Positions 54,686 through 63,339 of a stretch of 64,000 nt of DNA are shown here, piece after piece. Source of the stretch: an uncultured Oscillibacter sp. GTDB lineage: Bacteria; Bacillota; Clostridia; Oscillospirales; Oscillospiraceae. Location of the stretch: positions 4,564 to 68,563 of the forward strand of contig CAJTMG010000020.1 of assembly GCA_910577405.1 (NCBI GenBank), written 5' to 3'. Under the pieces are notes generated by a model. The model was not told where the DNA came from and ran no database searches. It saw only the letters and a list, made by a program, of their open reading frames with translations. Made by a program: the position numbers and the translations under genes. The number at the start of each line of letters is the position of its first letter. Position 1 is the first letter of the stretch.

Positions 54686-55801
54686 ATGGCAATCGAAAAC
54701 AGTCTGATCGTTTACGCGGCCCTGGCGCTGCTGACAGCCCTGGTGGTCAGCTTTCTGATGACGCCGGTGGTGAAGAGCTTCGCCTATAAAGTGGGAGCGG
54801 TGGACGTGCCCAAGGATACCCGGCGGATGCACAAGGTGCCGATTCCACGTCTGGGCGGTCTGGCGATTTTCATTGGCTTTATGGTCAGCATCCTGATTTT
54901 TATCAATATCCGAGGGAACAGTCAGATGCAGAGCATTCTGATGGGCGCGGTGATTATCGTGGTTTTGGGGGTGGTGGACGACATCATGGCCCTGCCCGCG
55001 ATGCTGAAATTTGTGGTGCAGATCGGCGCGGCACTGATTCCAGCCCTGAACGGCGTGGTGATTCAGGCGTTCTCCAATCCTAATATCTTCTCACAGAATC
55101 CATACTGGGCGCTGGGAAGCCTGTCCATTCCTGTGACGGTGCTTTGGATTGTGGGCATTACCAATTCCGTGAACCTGATCGACGGCCTGGATGGTCTTGC
55201 CAACGGCGTGTCCGCGATTTCTGCGGCGACCATGCTGGTGATTGCGCTGCTGGCTTCCGAGGCGCAGGTGGCAATTATCATGGCGGCGCTGGTGGGGGCC
55301 TGTGTGGGATTTATGCCGTATAATCTCAATCCCGCCAAAATGTTTATGGGGGATACCGGAGCTACGTTTCTGGGCTTTATCCTGGCCACTATTTCGATTC
55401 AGGGTCTGTTCAAGTTTTATGCGGTGATTTCCTTTGCCGTGCCCTTCCTGATTCTGGGCCTGCCGATTTTCGACACCTCCTTTGCCTTTATCCGCCGCAT
55501 TGCCCACGGTCAGAATCCCATGCACCCGGACCGGGGACATATTCATCACCGGCTGATTGATATGGGGCTGAATCAAAAGCAGGCCGTGGCGACGCTGTAT
55601 GTGATTTCTGCCATTCTGGGACTTTCCGCGGTAGTGCTGACCACCGGCGGGGAACAGAAAGCAATGCTGTTCTTTGCGGCGCTGTGCATTGTAGCGGTGG
55701 TAGCGGCCCGGGTGGTATTCCCCAAGGAGGTCCGTTCGGAGATTCAGGAGGAGTTGGACGAGCTGAACGGCCATACAAAAGAGGAAAAGAGGGACTCCTG
55801 A
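54686..55801 (+). CDS. undecaprenyl-phosphate N-acetylglucosaminyl 1-phosphate transferase (WecA/TagO type)
   Basis: A 371-residue membrane enzyme with about ten helices starting teichoic-acid or polysaccharide synthesis on the lipid carrier. RRMHKVPIPRLGGLAIFIGF and VVDDIMALPAMLKF hold the Mg-binding Asp pair; NLIDGLDGLANGVSAI and MGDTGATFLGF are family motifs; the cytoplasmic HPDRGHIHHRLIDMGL loop is diagnostic of TagO/WecA. The start is taken at the ATG after GGAGGG. wecB follows. Confidence 0.93.
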   Translation: MAIENSLIVYAALALLTALVVSFLMTPVVKSFAYKVGAVDVPKDTRRMHKVPIPRLGGLAIFIGFMVSILIFINIRGNSQMQSILMGAVIIVVLGVVDDIMALPAMLKFVVQIGAALIPALNGVVIQAFSNPNIFSQNPYWALGSLSIPVTVLWIVGITNSVNLIDGLDGLANGVSAISAATMLVIALLASEAQVAIIMAALVGACVGFMPYNLNPAKMFMGDTGATFLGFILATISIQGLFKFYAVISFAVPFLILGLPIFDTSFAFIRRIAHGQNPMHPDRGHIHHRLIDMGLNQKQAVATLYVISAILGLSAVVLTTGGEQKAMLFFAALCIVAVVAARVVFPKEVRSEIQEELDELNGHTKEEKRDS

Positions 55802-55890
55802 ACAATAACCTTGCGTTTTCCGGTTTTCCGCGGCGTTCTGTGTCATTGAAGCCTGCCGCAGGCGTTTTGCCCGATGGAAGGAGAGGTAAG

Positions 55891-57039
55891 ATGAAAGAAG
55901 TGCGAGTGATGAGCGTCTTCGGCACCCGTCCGGAGGCAATCAAGATGTGTCCTCTTGTAAAGGAGCTGTCCGCCCGGCCCGGCATCCGGAGCCTTTGCTG
56001 CGTGACGGCCCAGCACCGGCAGATGTTGGACTCTGTGCTGGAGGTCTTCCATGTGCGGCCGGATTGGGATCTGGATATCATGACCCCCCGGCAGACCCTC
56101 TCCGGCATTACCAGTAAGTGCCTGCTGGGGATGGACGAGGCCATTGAGCATCTGAAACCGGACCTGATTCTGGTACACGGCGATACCTCCACCACCTTTG
56201 CCGGAGCGCTGTCGGCCTTTTACCATCAGATTCCCGTGGGTCATGTGGAAGCGGGCCTGCGGACCTACGATAAATATTCGCCCTTCCCGGAGGAAATGAA
56301 CCGGGTCCTGGTCAGCGGCATTGCGGATATGTATTTCTGCCCAACGGAGGGAAATCGGGAAAATCTTGTCAAAGAAGGCCATCAGAAGGGGATCTTTATT
56401 ACTGGGAACACGGTTATTGACGCCCTTCGGACCACGGTGCAGAAGGAGTATCAGTTCGCTACCGACGAGCTGAACCGTCTGTCTTATGATACGAGGAAAG
56501 TCATTCTCGTCACCTGCCACCGCCGGGAGAACTACGGTGAGCCGATGAAGAATATCATGCTGGCTCTGCGGCAGATTGCGGAGGAAAACCGTGATGTAGA
56601 ACTGGTGTACCCGGTCCATCTCAGCCCAGTGGTGCGGGAAGCGGTGGACACCTATCTTCGTGGCGCGCCCAGGGTACATCTGATTGACCCTCTGCCCGCA
56701 GACGAGATGCACAATCTGATGGCCCGATGTTATATGGTACTGACGGATTCCGGAGGGTTACAGGAGGAAGCGCCTGCCCTTGGAAAGCCGGTATTGGTCC
56801 TGCGCCGGGAAACGGAACGTCCGGAAGCTGTGGCCGCGGGGACGGTAAAGCTGGCAGGGGTGGTGCAGGACGATATTGTGACTATGGCGAGCCGTTTGAT
56901 TTTTGATAAGAAGGCTTATGAACAGATGGCCCATGCTGTGAATCCCTACGGAGACGGACAGGCGTGCCGACGCATTGCCGACGCGATTGAATGGCGCTGC
57001 GGTCTCCGGGCAAATCCGCCGGAAGACTACAGAGCCTGA
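55891..57039 (+). CDS. wecB: UDP-N-acetylglucosamine 2-epimerase (non-hydrolysing)
   Basis: A 382-residue enzyme interconverting UDP-GlcNAc and UDP-ManNAc. VFGTRPEAIKMCPLVKEL, VHGDTSTTFAGALSAFY, GHVEAGLRTYDKYSPFPEE and TDSGGLQEEAPALGKPVLV are family hallmarks. Together with the TagO-like enzyme it supplies ManNAc-GlcNAc linkage sugars for wall polymers. AAGGAGAGG precedes the ATG. Confidence 0.95.
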   Translation: MKEVRVMSVFGTRPEAIKMCPLVKELSARPGIRSLCCVTAQHRQMLDSVLEVFHVRPDWDLDIMTPRQTLSGITSKCLLGMDEAIEHLKPDLILVHGDTSTTFAGALSAFYHQIPVGHVEAGLRTYDKYSPFPEEMNRVLVSGIADMYFCPTEGNRENLVKEGHQKGIFITGNTVIDALRTTVQKEYQFATDELNRLSYDTRKVILVTCHRRENYGEPMKNIMLALRQIAEENRDVELVYPVHLSPVVREAVDTYLRGAPRVHLIDPLPADEMHNLMARCYMVLTDSGGLQEEAPALGKPVLVLRRETERPEAVAAGTVKLAGVVQDDIVTMASRLIFDKKAYEQMAHAVNPYGDGQACRRIADAIEWRCGLRANPPEDYRA

Positions 57040-57050
57040 AAGCAGAGCCT

Positions 57051-57803
57051 ATGGACAGACGGAATCTGAACTGGATTACCTGGGGCTTTGTGATGCTGGC
57101 AGTAGTGGTGATGGCGCTGATGCTGGGAGGGAGTCTCCGGCGAAGCACGCATATCACCCTGCCGGCATCCGGGGAAGGACAGAGCAGAACGGAGGAAAGT
57201 CAGACTCCCTCCGGCGGCGCGCTGACGTTGGTGGAAATCCGGCCTGATACAGTGCAGTCCGCCATTGCCAGTCTGTCGCGGCCCGAGACTTACTGCCGGA
57301 CGGTGACAGCAGAGCAGTTCTGGAGCGGCGGCAGCGGGTATTATGAGACCTTTGCGGCCGTCAGCGGACCTTGGACCCGTACCGACCGCACTCTGCCGGA
57401 TGGACAGACCCGACACGCACTGACCAACGGAGAGGAAACCTATATCTGGTACAATGACGGCACGGAGGTCTTTGCCGCGCCTGCCGAGGGAATTTCCGGA
57501 GACGACGAGCAATCCATTCCCACCTATGAGGAAATTCTGGAGCTTCCAACAGAGTCCATCGTGGAGGCGGATTACCGGGTTTTGCAGGAGATGAACTGCA
57601 TTTATGTAGAGACTGCGGAGGATATGGACGGTTACGCGCTGCGGTATTGGGTCAGTGTCCGGAGCGGTCTTCTGGTGGCGGCGGAAAAGCTGCTTGCCGG
57701 AGAAATCATTTACCGGATGTCCGCCCCGGAGGGAGAGGAAACAGAGCCGGTGCCGTCTGATTTCACGCTTCCCGACGGCAGAATGCTGCTTGATATGGAA
57801 TAG
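57051..57803 (+). CDS. uncharacterised membrane-anchored extracellular protein
   Basis: A 250-residue protein with an N-terminal helix (WGFVMLAVVVMALMLGG) and an extracellular domain of mostly beta character, rich in Thr, Tyr and Glu. Residues 85-140 contain short repeats of aromatic strands (WSGGSGYYETFAAVSG, YIWYNDGTEVFAAP). The ending TLPDGRMLLDME is conserved-looking. No family is recognised. It begins 11 nt after wecB with a poor ribosome site (AGCAGAGCC). A terminator follows. Confidence 0.68.
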   Translation: MDRRNLNWITWGFVMLAVVVMALMLGGSLRRSTHITLPASGEGQSRTEESQTPSGGALTLVEIRPDTVQSAIASLSRPETYCRTVTAEQFWSGGSGYYETFAAVSGPWTRTDRTLPDGQTRHALTNGEETYIWYNDGTEVFAAPAEGISGDDEQSIPTYEEILELPTESIVEADYRVLQEMNCIYVETAEDMDGYALRYWVSVRSGLLVAAEKLLAGEIIYRMSAPEGEETEPVPSDFTLPDGRMLLDME

Positions 57804-57805
57804 AG

Positions 57806-57840
57806 AAAGGCGGGGGATTTTTGACAGCCCCGCCTTTTAC
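57806..57840. terminator. intrinsic terminator, possibly bidirectional
   Basis: AAAGGCGGGG (57806-57815) and CCCCGCCTTT (57828-57837) form a perfect 10-bp stem around a 12-nt loop. It lies between two convergent genes. Confidence 0.88.
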
Positions 57841-58574
57841 TATAGAATCAGGAGAAGTCCCAGCGCCACCAGAAGCTCTTCGTCAGCCTCTTCCCGGAAA
57901 AGAAAGAACAGCAGTACCAGCAGGAGCATATCGCCGGTGTCCACATGGTCCATATGAAACTGGTCGAGGAGATGCCGCAGGAAACCCGTCAGGCCGTCGG
58001 AAGGGCGCGGACCGTTTGACCAGCCTGGACCGCCGGAAGATGAGCTGCCAGACTGAGGGCCTCCTGGCCAGCCTGGACCGCCAGAAGATGAATCGCCAGA
58101 CTGCGGACCGCCTGACCAGCCTGGACCGCCGGAAGATGAGCTGCCAGACTGCGGACCGCCTGACCAGCCTGGACCGCCGGAAGATGAGCTGCCAGACTGC
58201 GGACCGCCTGACCAGCCTGGACCGCCGGAAGATGAGCTGCCAGACTGAGGACCTCCTGGCCAGCCTGGACCGCCGGAAGATGAGCTGCCAGACTGCGGAC
58301 TGCCTGACCAGCCTGGACCGCCGGAAGATGAATCGCCAGACTGCGGACTGCCTGGCCAGCCTGGACCGCCAGAAGATGGACCACCAGACTGCTGCCCACT
58401 GGAAGAAGAACTGCCAGACTGCGGCCCGCTCGGTTTGCCGGAAGGAGAACCATTGCGGGGCGCTCCAGTCGGGGGTCCGGGAGCGGCAGGGGGCGGCTGT
58501 TCTGTTCCGCGGCGCTCTTCTTCCGGAATACGGGTATAAGTGCCGTCATCGCTGCGGATATAGCGGTTATACAT
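57840..58574 (-). CDS. low-complexity Gly/Ser/Pro/Trp repeat protein with C-terminal membrane helix
   Basis: A 244-residue protein. Residues 1-25 are MYNRYIRSDDGTYTRIPEEE, followed by a Pro/Gly linker. Then come about eight copies of a 16-residue repeat, GGPGWSGGPQSGSSSS with P/S and D/S variants. A hydrophilic helix (LTGFLRHLLDQFHMDHVDTGD) and a C-terminal hydrophobic segment MLLLVLLFFLFREEADEELL end the protein. It overlaps the next upstream gene by 8 nt, so translation is coupled. No family is recognised. The repeats are likely an extended, variable-length spacer. Confidence 0.7.
   Translation of the reverse strand: MYNRYIRSDDGTYTRIPEEERRGTEQPPPAAPGPPTGAPRNGSPSGKPSGPQSGSSSSSGQQSGGPSSGGPGWPGSPQSGDSSSGGPGWSGSPQSGSSSSGGPGWPGGPQSGSSSSGGPGWSGGPQSGSSSSGGPGWSGGPQSGSSSSGGPGWSGGPQSGDSSSGGPGWPGGPQSGSSSSGGPGWSNGPRPSDGLTGFLRHLLDQFHMDHVDTGDMLLLVLLFFLFREEADEELLVALGLLLIL
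58021..58404. repeat. 48-bp tandem minisatellite, eight copies
   Basis: Seven well-conserved 48-bp units and one degenerate unit, in frame with the minus-strand gene. Units start at 58021, 58069, 58117, 58165, 58213, 58261, 58309 and 58357. Changes are mostly clustered in a few codons. Copy number is likely to vary between strains. Confidence 0.92.
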
Positions 58575-59031
58575 CCCCCGACCCTCCCCATCCTGACAGG
58601 AATTTCCGGCCCAGATGGAACAGGCGCGCAAGCTGCAAGGCCCGTTCTATTTTATCCTGCCGTTCTGCTTTCAGGTAAGGCCGCAGGGCATAGAGCAGAT
58701 TCCGGGCGTTGGAGTCCCGCTGGCCGCCCAGTTCCTGAATCAGCGGCAGGAGTTTGGTGATCAGCTTTGGGTCTATGCCGCCAGTGAGGGAAGAGAGGAA
58801 ATCCCCAGCGGGCGGCGGACTGGTCTGTGCCTGCGGGTTCCAGCCGTTCCCGGACTGCCCCTGGGAATTCCAGCCCGTACCGGAAGGGGGCGTTGGATTC
58901 CATGCCGGTTCCGATTGAGGGGGTGGAGAGGTTTGCTGTCCGCCGCCGAGGGATTGGGCAAGCTGCATGATCTGGGACATGGCGTCCGGGTTGGACAGCA
59001 GGCTGTTCAGTTTCTCGTCAAATTCCGCCAT
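58567..59031 (-). CDS. uncharacterised protein with NPDAM helix and Gly/Pro/Gln linker
   Basis: A 154-residue protein. The N-terminus (MAEFDEKLNSLLSNPDAMSQIMQLAQSLG) is an amphipathic helix pair. The middle is Pro/Gln/Trp-rich low-complexity sequence with GNGWNPQAQ and GTGWNSQGQ, and the C-terminal half is helical and basic (LITKLLPLIQELGG, LLYALRPYLKAERQDKIERAL). The start is the ATG 9 nt after AAAGGAGGG. It shares the NP-x-x-M helix style with the next upstream small protein. Function unknown. Confidence 0.72.
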   Translation of the reverse strand: MAEFDEKLNSLLSNPDAMSQIMQLAQSLGGGQQTSPPPQSEPAWNPTPPSGTGWNSQGQSGNGWNPQAQTSPPPAGDFLSSLTGGIDPKLITKLLPLIQELGGQRDSNARNLLYALRPYLKAERQDKIERALQLARLFHLGRKFLSGWGGSGDV

Positions 59032-59055
59032 GGGGTCCAACCCTCCTTTCCGCCC

Positions 59056-59313
59056 TTATTTCTGTACCGCTTTGTTGATTCGTTCCACCAGTGCCGCGCC
59101 GCTGGGACTCTGCATGATTTGATTCACCATCTGCACCATGGCGGAGGTATCACCTTTGGTCGCGGAACGAACCGCCTTTTGTAAACTGGCCCCTTGATCG
59201 CCCTGGGTCAGCATCTGCATAAGCGCCTGGCCGTCCTGGGACTGCATCAGAGATTTCAGCATCGCCGGGTTCGCCTTGAGCTGTTCGGCCATACGAGCCG
59301 CTTTGTCGTCCAT
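59056..59313 (-). CDS. uncharacterised 85-residue helical protein
   Basis: A small soluble protein, first of a three-gene set, rich in Met, Gln and Ala. ANPAMLKSLMQSQDGQALMQ resembles an STI1-type helical repeat in style; the C-terminal half repeats the theme with MVQMVNQIMQSPSGAALVE. GGAGG precedes the ATG. I recognise no named family. A role in spore formation or protein holding is speculative. Confidence 0.72.
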   Translation of the reverse strand: MDDKAARMAEQLKANPAMLKSLMQSQDGQALMQMLTQGDQGASLQKAVRSATKGDTSAMVQMVNQIMQSPSGAALVERINKAVQK

Positions 59314-59386
59314 AATTGCTGCCTCCTTTTCCGGCGGGGTTTATAGCTTTCCGCCGTCATACAGCCAGTATATGAAGGAGAGACAG

Positions 59387-59417
59387 AAAAAGTGCCTGCG
59401 CTTTTTTACACAGGCAC
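59387..59417 (-). terminator. terminator of nth
   Basis: GTGCCTG (59392-59398) and CAGGCAC (59411-59417) form a perfect 7-bp stem with a 12-nt loop. On the minus strand it is followed by TTTTTC. Confidence 0.75.
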
Positions 59418-59492
59418 AAAAATCTATGGCGGCGGTTGGGGCAAAAATCCGCTGGCATATATTTCTCTTGTTGGTTTGTACGGGAAAACGGC

Positions 59493-60170
59493 CTATTTTT
59501 TCTTTTTGACGGCTTTTTCAGATGCCTTCTGAGCCAGCAGTTCCTTTGACGCGCTGCAATCCTTTGCCAGGGGACAGCCCTCGCATTTGGGACTCCGTGC
59601 CATACAGGTATCCCGGCCAAAGAGCACCATCCGATGGCAGAAATCGGAGGACTCCTTGGGCGGCAGGACCTCCCGGAGCTGACGTTCCACCTGCACCGGG
59701 TCCTTGGAGCCGTCCGTCATCCCCAGGCGGCCTGTGATGCGGATGCAGTGGGTATCGCAGACGTAGGCGGGCTGCTTGTACACGTCGCCCAGAATCAGAT
59801 TCGCCGTCTTTCTGCCCACCCCCGGCAGACTGGTCAGTTCCTCCATGGTCCCCGGAACCTTGCCGCCGAAATCCGACAGCAGCTTTTTTGCGCAGGCCAC
59901 CATATCCCGCGACTTGCCGTTATAGAAGCCGCAGGAGTGAATGTACCGTCCCACCTCCGCCGGGTCCGCCTCCGCAAAGCTCTCCAGGGTGGGGAAGCGC
60001 TGGAACAGGGCCGGGGTCACTTGATTCACCCGGGCGTCAGTACACTGGGCGGAAAGGCGTACAGCAAACAGCAGTTCATAGTCTTTTTTGTATTGCAGAG
60101 AGCAGAGGGCGTCAGGATAGAGGACCTTCAGCTCGTTGATGATGCGTTTGACAGCGGCTTTGGATTTCAT
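59493..60170 (-). CDS. nth: endonuclease III
   Basis: A 225-residue DNA glycosylase/AP lyase acting on oxidised pyrimidines. The helix-hairpin-helix LPGVGRKTANLILG contains the catalytic Lys; the catalytic Asp is in VCDTHCIRITGRLG. The 4Fe-4S cluster is formed by CMARSPKCEGCPLAKDC (C-x6-C-x2-C-x5-C). GAGGTGAG is the ribosome site. Confidence 0.96.
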   Translation of the reverse strand: MKSKAAVKRIINELKVLYPDALCSLQYKKDYELLFAVRLSAQCTDARVNQVTPALFQRFPTLESFAEADPAEVGRYIHSCGFYNGKSRDMVACAKKLLSDFGGKVPGTMEELTSLPGVGRKTANLILGDVYKQPAYVCDTHCIRITGRLGMTDGSKDPVQVERQLREVLPPKESSDFCHRMVLFGRDTCMARSPKCEGCPLAKDCSASKELLAQKASEKAVKKKK

Positions 60171-60301
60171 ATTCTCACCTCATACTGACAAGATACCACA
60201 AAATCTGTCGTTTGGCGAGAGGAAATCCGTATTTTTGCAAAAATCTTCCCGGAAGGACGCCGCGCCGCAGAAAAAGGCTGGAAACCCTTCCGGGATTATG
60301 G

Positions 60302-60307
60302 TATAAT
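60302..60307 (+). promoter_or_regulatory. extended -10 promoter of the lipoprotein gene
   Basis: TGGTATAAT, an extended -10 element, ends 35 nt before the lipoprotein start. No convincing -35 box is present, as is common for extended -10 promoters. Confidence 0.55.
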
Positions 60308-60342
60308 GCGTTCTATTGGGCAGAGAAGGGGAAGTGGTTCTT

Positions 60343-61011
60343 ATGAAGTGGTTTCTTCTGACAGCGCTCTTTCTGCTGACGCTGGCAGGATGCAGTACCG
60401 TGCCGGAAACTGTTGAGGTCCCGGAAACAGCGCACGACACAGAGACGGAAATGCCCGCGCAGAAAGCATATGAGGCCCTGTTGTCCGGAGACACGTCATT
60501 GCTGGAGGAAGAATGCTTCGAGATATGGGGACTGCAAGACTGGACAGAATTCATTCAAAGCAATGATTTCACTTATGAATATACTTATCTGGATGTGGAT
60601 GGCGACGGACAGGACGAGCTGCTGCTGCAAATGGAGGACGAACCCGCGGTCTATAACGGCGTGTTTCATTACGCGGACGGCAGGATTCATTGCTGGAACC
60701 ATGACAGAGTTGAAATGAGCTGCCAAAGCTATCCGCTGCGGGACGGGACCATGGTACGGCAGTACGATCACAGCGATTCCACATCCTACACGATTTTCCG
60801 CTATCAGCCCGACGGAGATTTTGCGGCGCTGACCACGCTGTATTACCGGGGAAATCCGCTTTGGGATGAAGATATCAGGCCATATCCCTGGTATGGAATT
60901 GACGGCAAAGAGCTGACCGAAGCGGAGTTTGCGGAAGAGTTTCAGACGCGGATTACCAGCCAGCTGTTGGACCGCTCCGCCTGGACAGTCATTGAACAAA
61001 ATCAGGAATGA
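60343..61011 (+). CDS. putative lipoprotein with calcium-loop-like motif
   Basis: A 222-residue secreted protein. MKWFLLTALFLLTLAGC is a lipoprotein signal with Cys17 as the lipidated residue, followed by a Thr/Glu-rich linker. The domain contains YLDVDGDGQDELLLQ, a D-x-D-x-D-G loop of the kind that binds Ca in EF-hand or FG-GAP-like proteins, and YYRGNPLWDEDIRPYPWYGI near the C-terminus. Specific function unknown. The start ATG follows AAGGGGAAG; an ATG nine codons earlier is less likely. Confidence 0.75.
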   Translation: MKWFLLTALFLLTLAGCSTVPETVEVPETAHDTETEMPAQKAYEALLSGDTSLLEEECFEIWGLQDWTEFIQSNDFTYEYTYLDVDGDGQDELLLQMEDEPAVYNGVFHYADGRIHCWNHDRVEMSCQSYPLRDGTMVRQYDHSDSTSYTIFRYQPDGDFAALTTLYYRGNPLWDEDIRPYPWYGIDGKELTEAEFAEEFQTRITSQLLDRSAWTVIEQNQE

Positions 61012-61039
61012 AACCACACAAAGAACAGGGAGGGATTCC

Positions 61040-62311
61040 ATGCAGAGGCCATTAGCAGACGAGATCCGGCCTAAGAATCTGGATGAAGTAGTGGGACAGC
61101 GGCATTTGCTGGCTCCGGGAGCGGTGCTGCGGCGTCTGATCGAGAAGGAAGCCGAGGCGAATATGGTTTTCTACGGACCCTCCGGCACCGGTAAAACCAC
61201 CATCGCCAACATCATCGCCCAGAAGACCCATAAGACCCTGTACCGCCTGAATGCGACCACGGCGTCCTTACAGGATATCAAGGATATTATCGCTGACGTA
61301 GGTACTCTGATGGCTCCCGGCGGCGTGCTGCTGTATCTGGACGAGATTCAGTATTTTAATAAGAAGCAGCAGCAAAGTCTTTTGGAGTTTATGGAAAACG
61401 GCAAACTGACCCTGATTGCGTCCACCACAGAAAACCCTTATTTTTACGTCTACAGCGCCCTGTTGTCCCGGAGCACGGTATTTGAATTCAAGGCGGTCCC
61501 GGCGGCGGAGGCGGAACCAGCGGTTCTTCGGGCGCTGGAGATTGAAAAGGACCGCGCCGCGCTGCCCCTGGACTGGGAGGACGGCCTGCCGTTGCAGATT
61601 GCGACAGCCTGCGGCGGAGACGTTCGGAAGGCGGTCAATGCGGTGGAGCTGCTCTGTAACGCGGCCCTGCCCCGGGATGGAAAGCTGTACCTGACCCGGG
61701 ACGACGCCGCCCAGCTTGCACAAAAGAGCGCCATGCGGTACGATAAGGGAGGCGACGCCATGTACGACATTGCCTCCGCCCTGATGAAATCCCTCCGTGG
61801 AAGCGACCCGGACGCCGCTCTGCACTACCTGGCCCGGTTTCTGGAGGCCGGGGATCTGGTCACGCCCTGCCGCCGCCTGCTCTGTTCCGCCAGCGAGGAC
61901 GTGGGTATGGCGTATCCCCAGGCCGCCGCCATCGTGAAAGCCTGTGTGGATACGGCCATGCAGCTGGGGCTTCCGGAAGCGCAGCTGCCCTTAGCACAGG
62001 CGGCAATTCTGCTGGCAACCGCGCCAAAATCCAACAGCGTGGTGGAGGGCATCGGCAGGGCGCGGGCGGACGTGCGGGCTGGACGTACCGGCGACGTGCC
62101 CAGACAGCTCCAGAACGTCCACGCCGACACCACCGGTTTTGATCATCAGCAGCACTATCTGTATCCCCATAATTTCCCAAAACACTGGGTGGCGCAGCAA
62201 TATCTTCCCGACGCTCTGAAGGATATAAAATACTATGTATGGGGCGAAAATAAGACCGAACAGGCCGCGAAAGCCTACTGGGAGAAAATCAAGGGAGAAG
62301 GGGCGGTCTGA
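61040..62311 (+). CDS. rarA: replication-associated recombination protein A (RarA/MgsA)
   Basis: A 423-residue AAA+ ATPase acting at stalled replication forks. RPKNLDEVVGQRHLLAPGA is the N-terminal signature. Walker A is GPSGTGKTT, Walker B LLYLDEIQYF, and the sensor region IASTTENPYFYVYSALLSR. The C-terminal tetramerisation domain has CSASEDVGMAYPQA and YLYPHNFPKHWVAQQYLP. AGGGAGGG is the ribosome site. Confidence 0.95.
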   Translation: MQRPLADEIRPKNLDEVVGQRHLLAPGAVLRRLIEKEAEANMVFYGPSGTGKTTIANIIAQKTHKTLYRLNATTASLQDIKDIIADVGTLMAPGGVLLYLDEIQYFNKKQQQSLLEFMENGKLTLIASTTENPYFYVYSALLSRSTVFEFKAVPAAEAEPAVLRALEIEKDRAALPLDWEDGLPLQIATACGGDVRKAVNAVELLCNAALPRDGKLYLTRDDAAQLAQKSAMRYDKGGDAMYDIASALMKSLRGSDPDAALHYLARFLEAGDLVTPCRRLLCSASEDVGMAYPQAAAIVKACVDTAMQLGLPEAQLPLAQAAILLATAPKSNSVVEGIGRARADVRAGRTGDVPRQLQNVHADTTGFDHQQHYLYPHNFPKHWVAQQYLPDALKDIKYYVWGENKTEQAAKAYWEKIKGEGAV

Positions 62312-62335
62312 GGAGCGTCTGCGGGTTCTGCCGCG

Positions 62336-63271
62336 CTATTCTTCCTGAAAGACGGTTTCCACGGGCGGCTTTTCGTAATTCGGCGGCGAGTAGACCCAGT
62401 GGCTTAGATGGCCGTCAGTAATCTGATAGCGGAGGGGTTCCGGTTCTGCCAGGGGCGGAAGTTTTTCGATGACCTGCAATTTGACTTTCATGCGTTCCGG
62501 TCGGATACTCTTGATGTAGACGGACACGCAGTCTCCGGGAACGAAATTTTCTTTGGTGTCGGCGAGCCCGGAGAGATTGGGGGCCAATTCGATAAAGCTG
62601 CCATACTCCTTGACAGTGCGCACGATTCCCCGGACCGTCTCCCCAGGCTGGAAGCGGCTGGCGTTTTCCATCCAGGAGCCCAGGAGTTCCCGATGGGTCA
62701 GGGTAACCCGCCGCTGTTCCCGGTCAAAGGCGCGGACGGCGGTGAGGATTTTCTGTCCCGGCAGGAAGCGGTCCTTTGGGTGGGAGATACGGGAAACGGA
62801 GATATGTTCAATCGGAAGCATGGCCACAACGCCGCAGCCAATGTCTACAAAGGCCCCGAATGGCTCCAGCCGGGTAACGCGTCCGGCCAGCAGGTCCCCA
62901 GGGGTCAGGGAAGTCAGGAAGTGGTCCATGATTTTTTCCTGTGCGGCGCGGCGGGAAAGCCGGACCAAAGGCGCGCCCTTTTCATCGGCTTCCACGCTCT
63001 GGACCGTAAAGCAGGTGGGCTTGCCGACTCTGGAAAGCACGGCGATATCCCGGTCCGCGCCGCTGATCCAGGGGGCGACGGCTTCCTGACGGGGCATAAC
63101 GCCGGCGATACCACTCAGGGAAAAGTGGAGCGTATGGGCAGCGTCACAGCGGAGGGCGGTGGATTCCAGGATATCTCCCTGTTCCATGGCCGTCCGGAGT
63201 TCCGCGAGGGAGAAGGGGCTGGAAGACCGAAGACCCTCCGGCGGGAAGAATTTGTTTTCCGGCATAAGCAT
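62336..63271 (-). CDS. S1 RNA-binding domain protein
   Basis: A 311-residue protein with at least two S1 domains: LTPGDLLAGRVTRLEPFGAFVDIGCGVVAMLP (about residues 122-190, quoted by its core GRVTRLEPFGAFVDIGCG) and GETVRGIVRTVKEYGSFIEL (about 210-265). The N-terminal ~110 residues resemble the ribosomal-protein-S1-like IspH/S1 accessory proteins of Clostridia. It is not full-length ribosomal S1. The start is uncertain by two codons, since the ribosome site is weak. Confidence 0.85.
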   Translation of the reverse strand: MLMPENKFFPPEGLRSSSPFSLAELRTAMEQGDILESTALRCDAAHTLHFSLSGIAGVMPRQEAVAPWISGADRDIAVLSRVGKPTCFTVQSVEADEKGAPLVRLSRRAAQEKIMDHFLTSLTPGDLLAGRVTRLEPFGAFVDIGCGVVAMLPIEHISVSRISHPKDRFLPGQKILTAVRAFDREQRRVTLTHRELLGSWMENASRFQPGETVRGIVRTVKEYGSFIELAPNLSGLADTKENFVPGDCVSVYIKSIRPERMKVKLQVIEKLPPLAEPEPLRYQITDGHLSHWVYSPPNYEKPPVETVFQEE

Positions 63272-63339
63272 CGCATCCTATCTTAACTTTGATAAGTCAC
63301 TATATGCACAAACCCAAAACAGATTGACAGGAGGACAAT

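Noticed and set aside
58021..58404. CRISPR array
   Set aside because: Units are contiguous 48-bp repeats without unique spacers and lie inside a coding frame; no cas genes are present.
57821..58678. Plus-strand frame with SLDRRKMSCQT-like repeats
   Set aside because: It is the complement of the 48-bp minisatellite and lacks a ribosome site; the minus-strand frame has coupled starts and a membrane helix.
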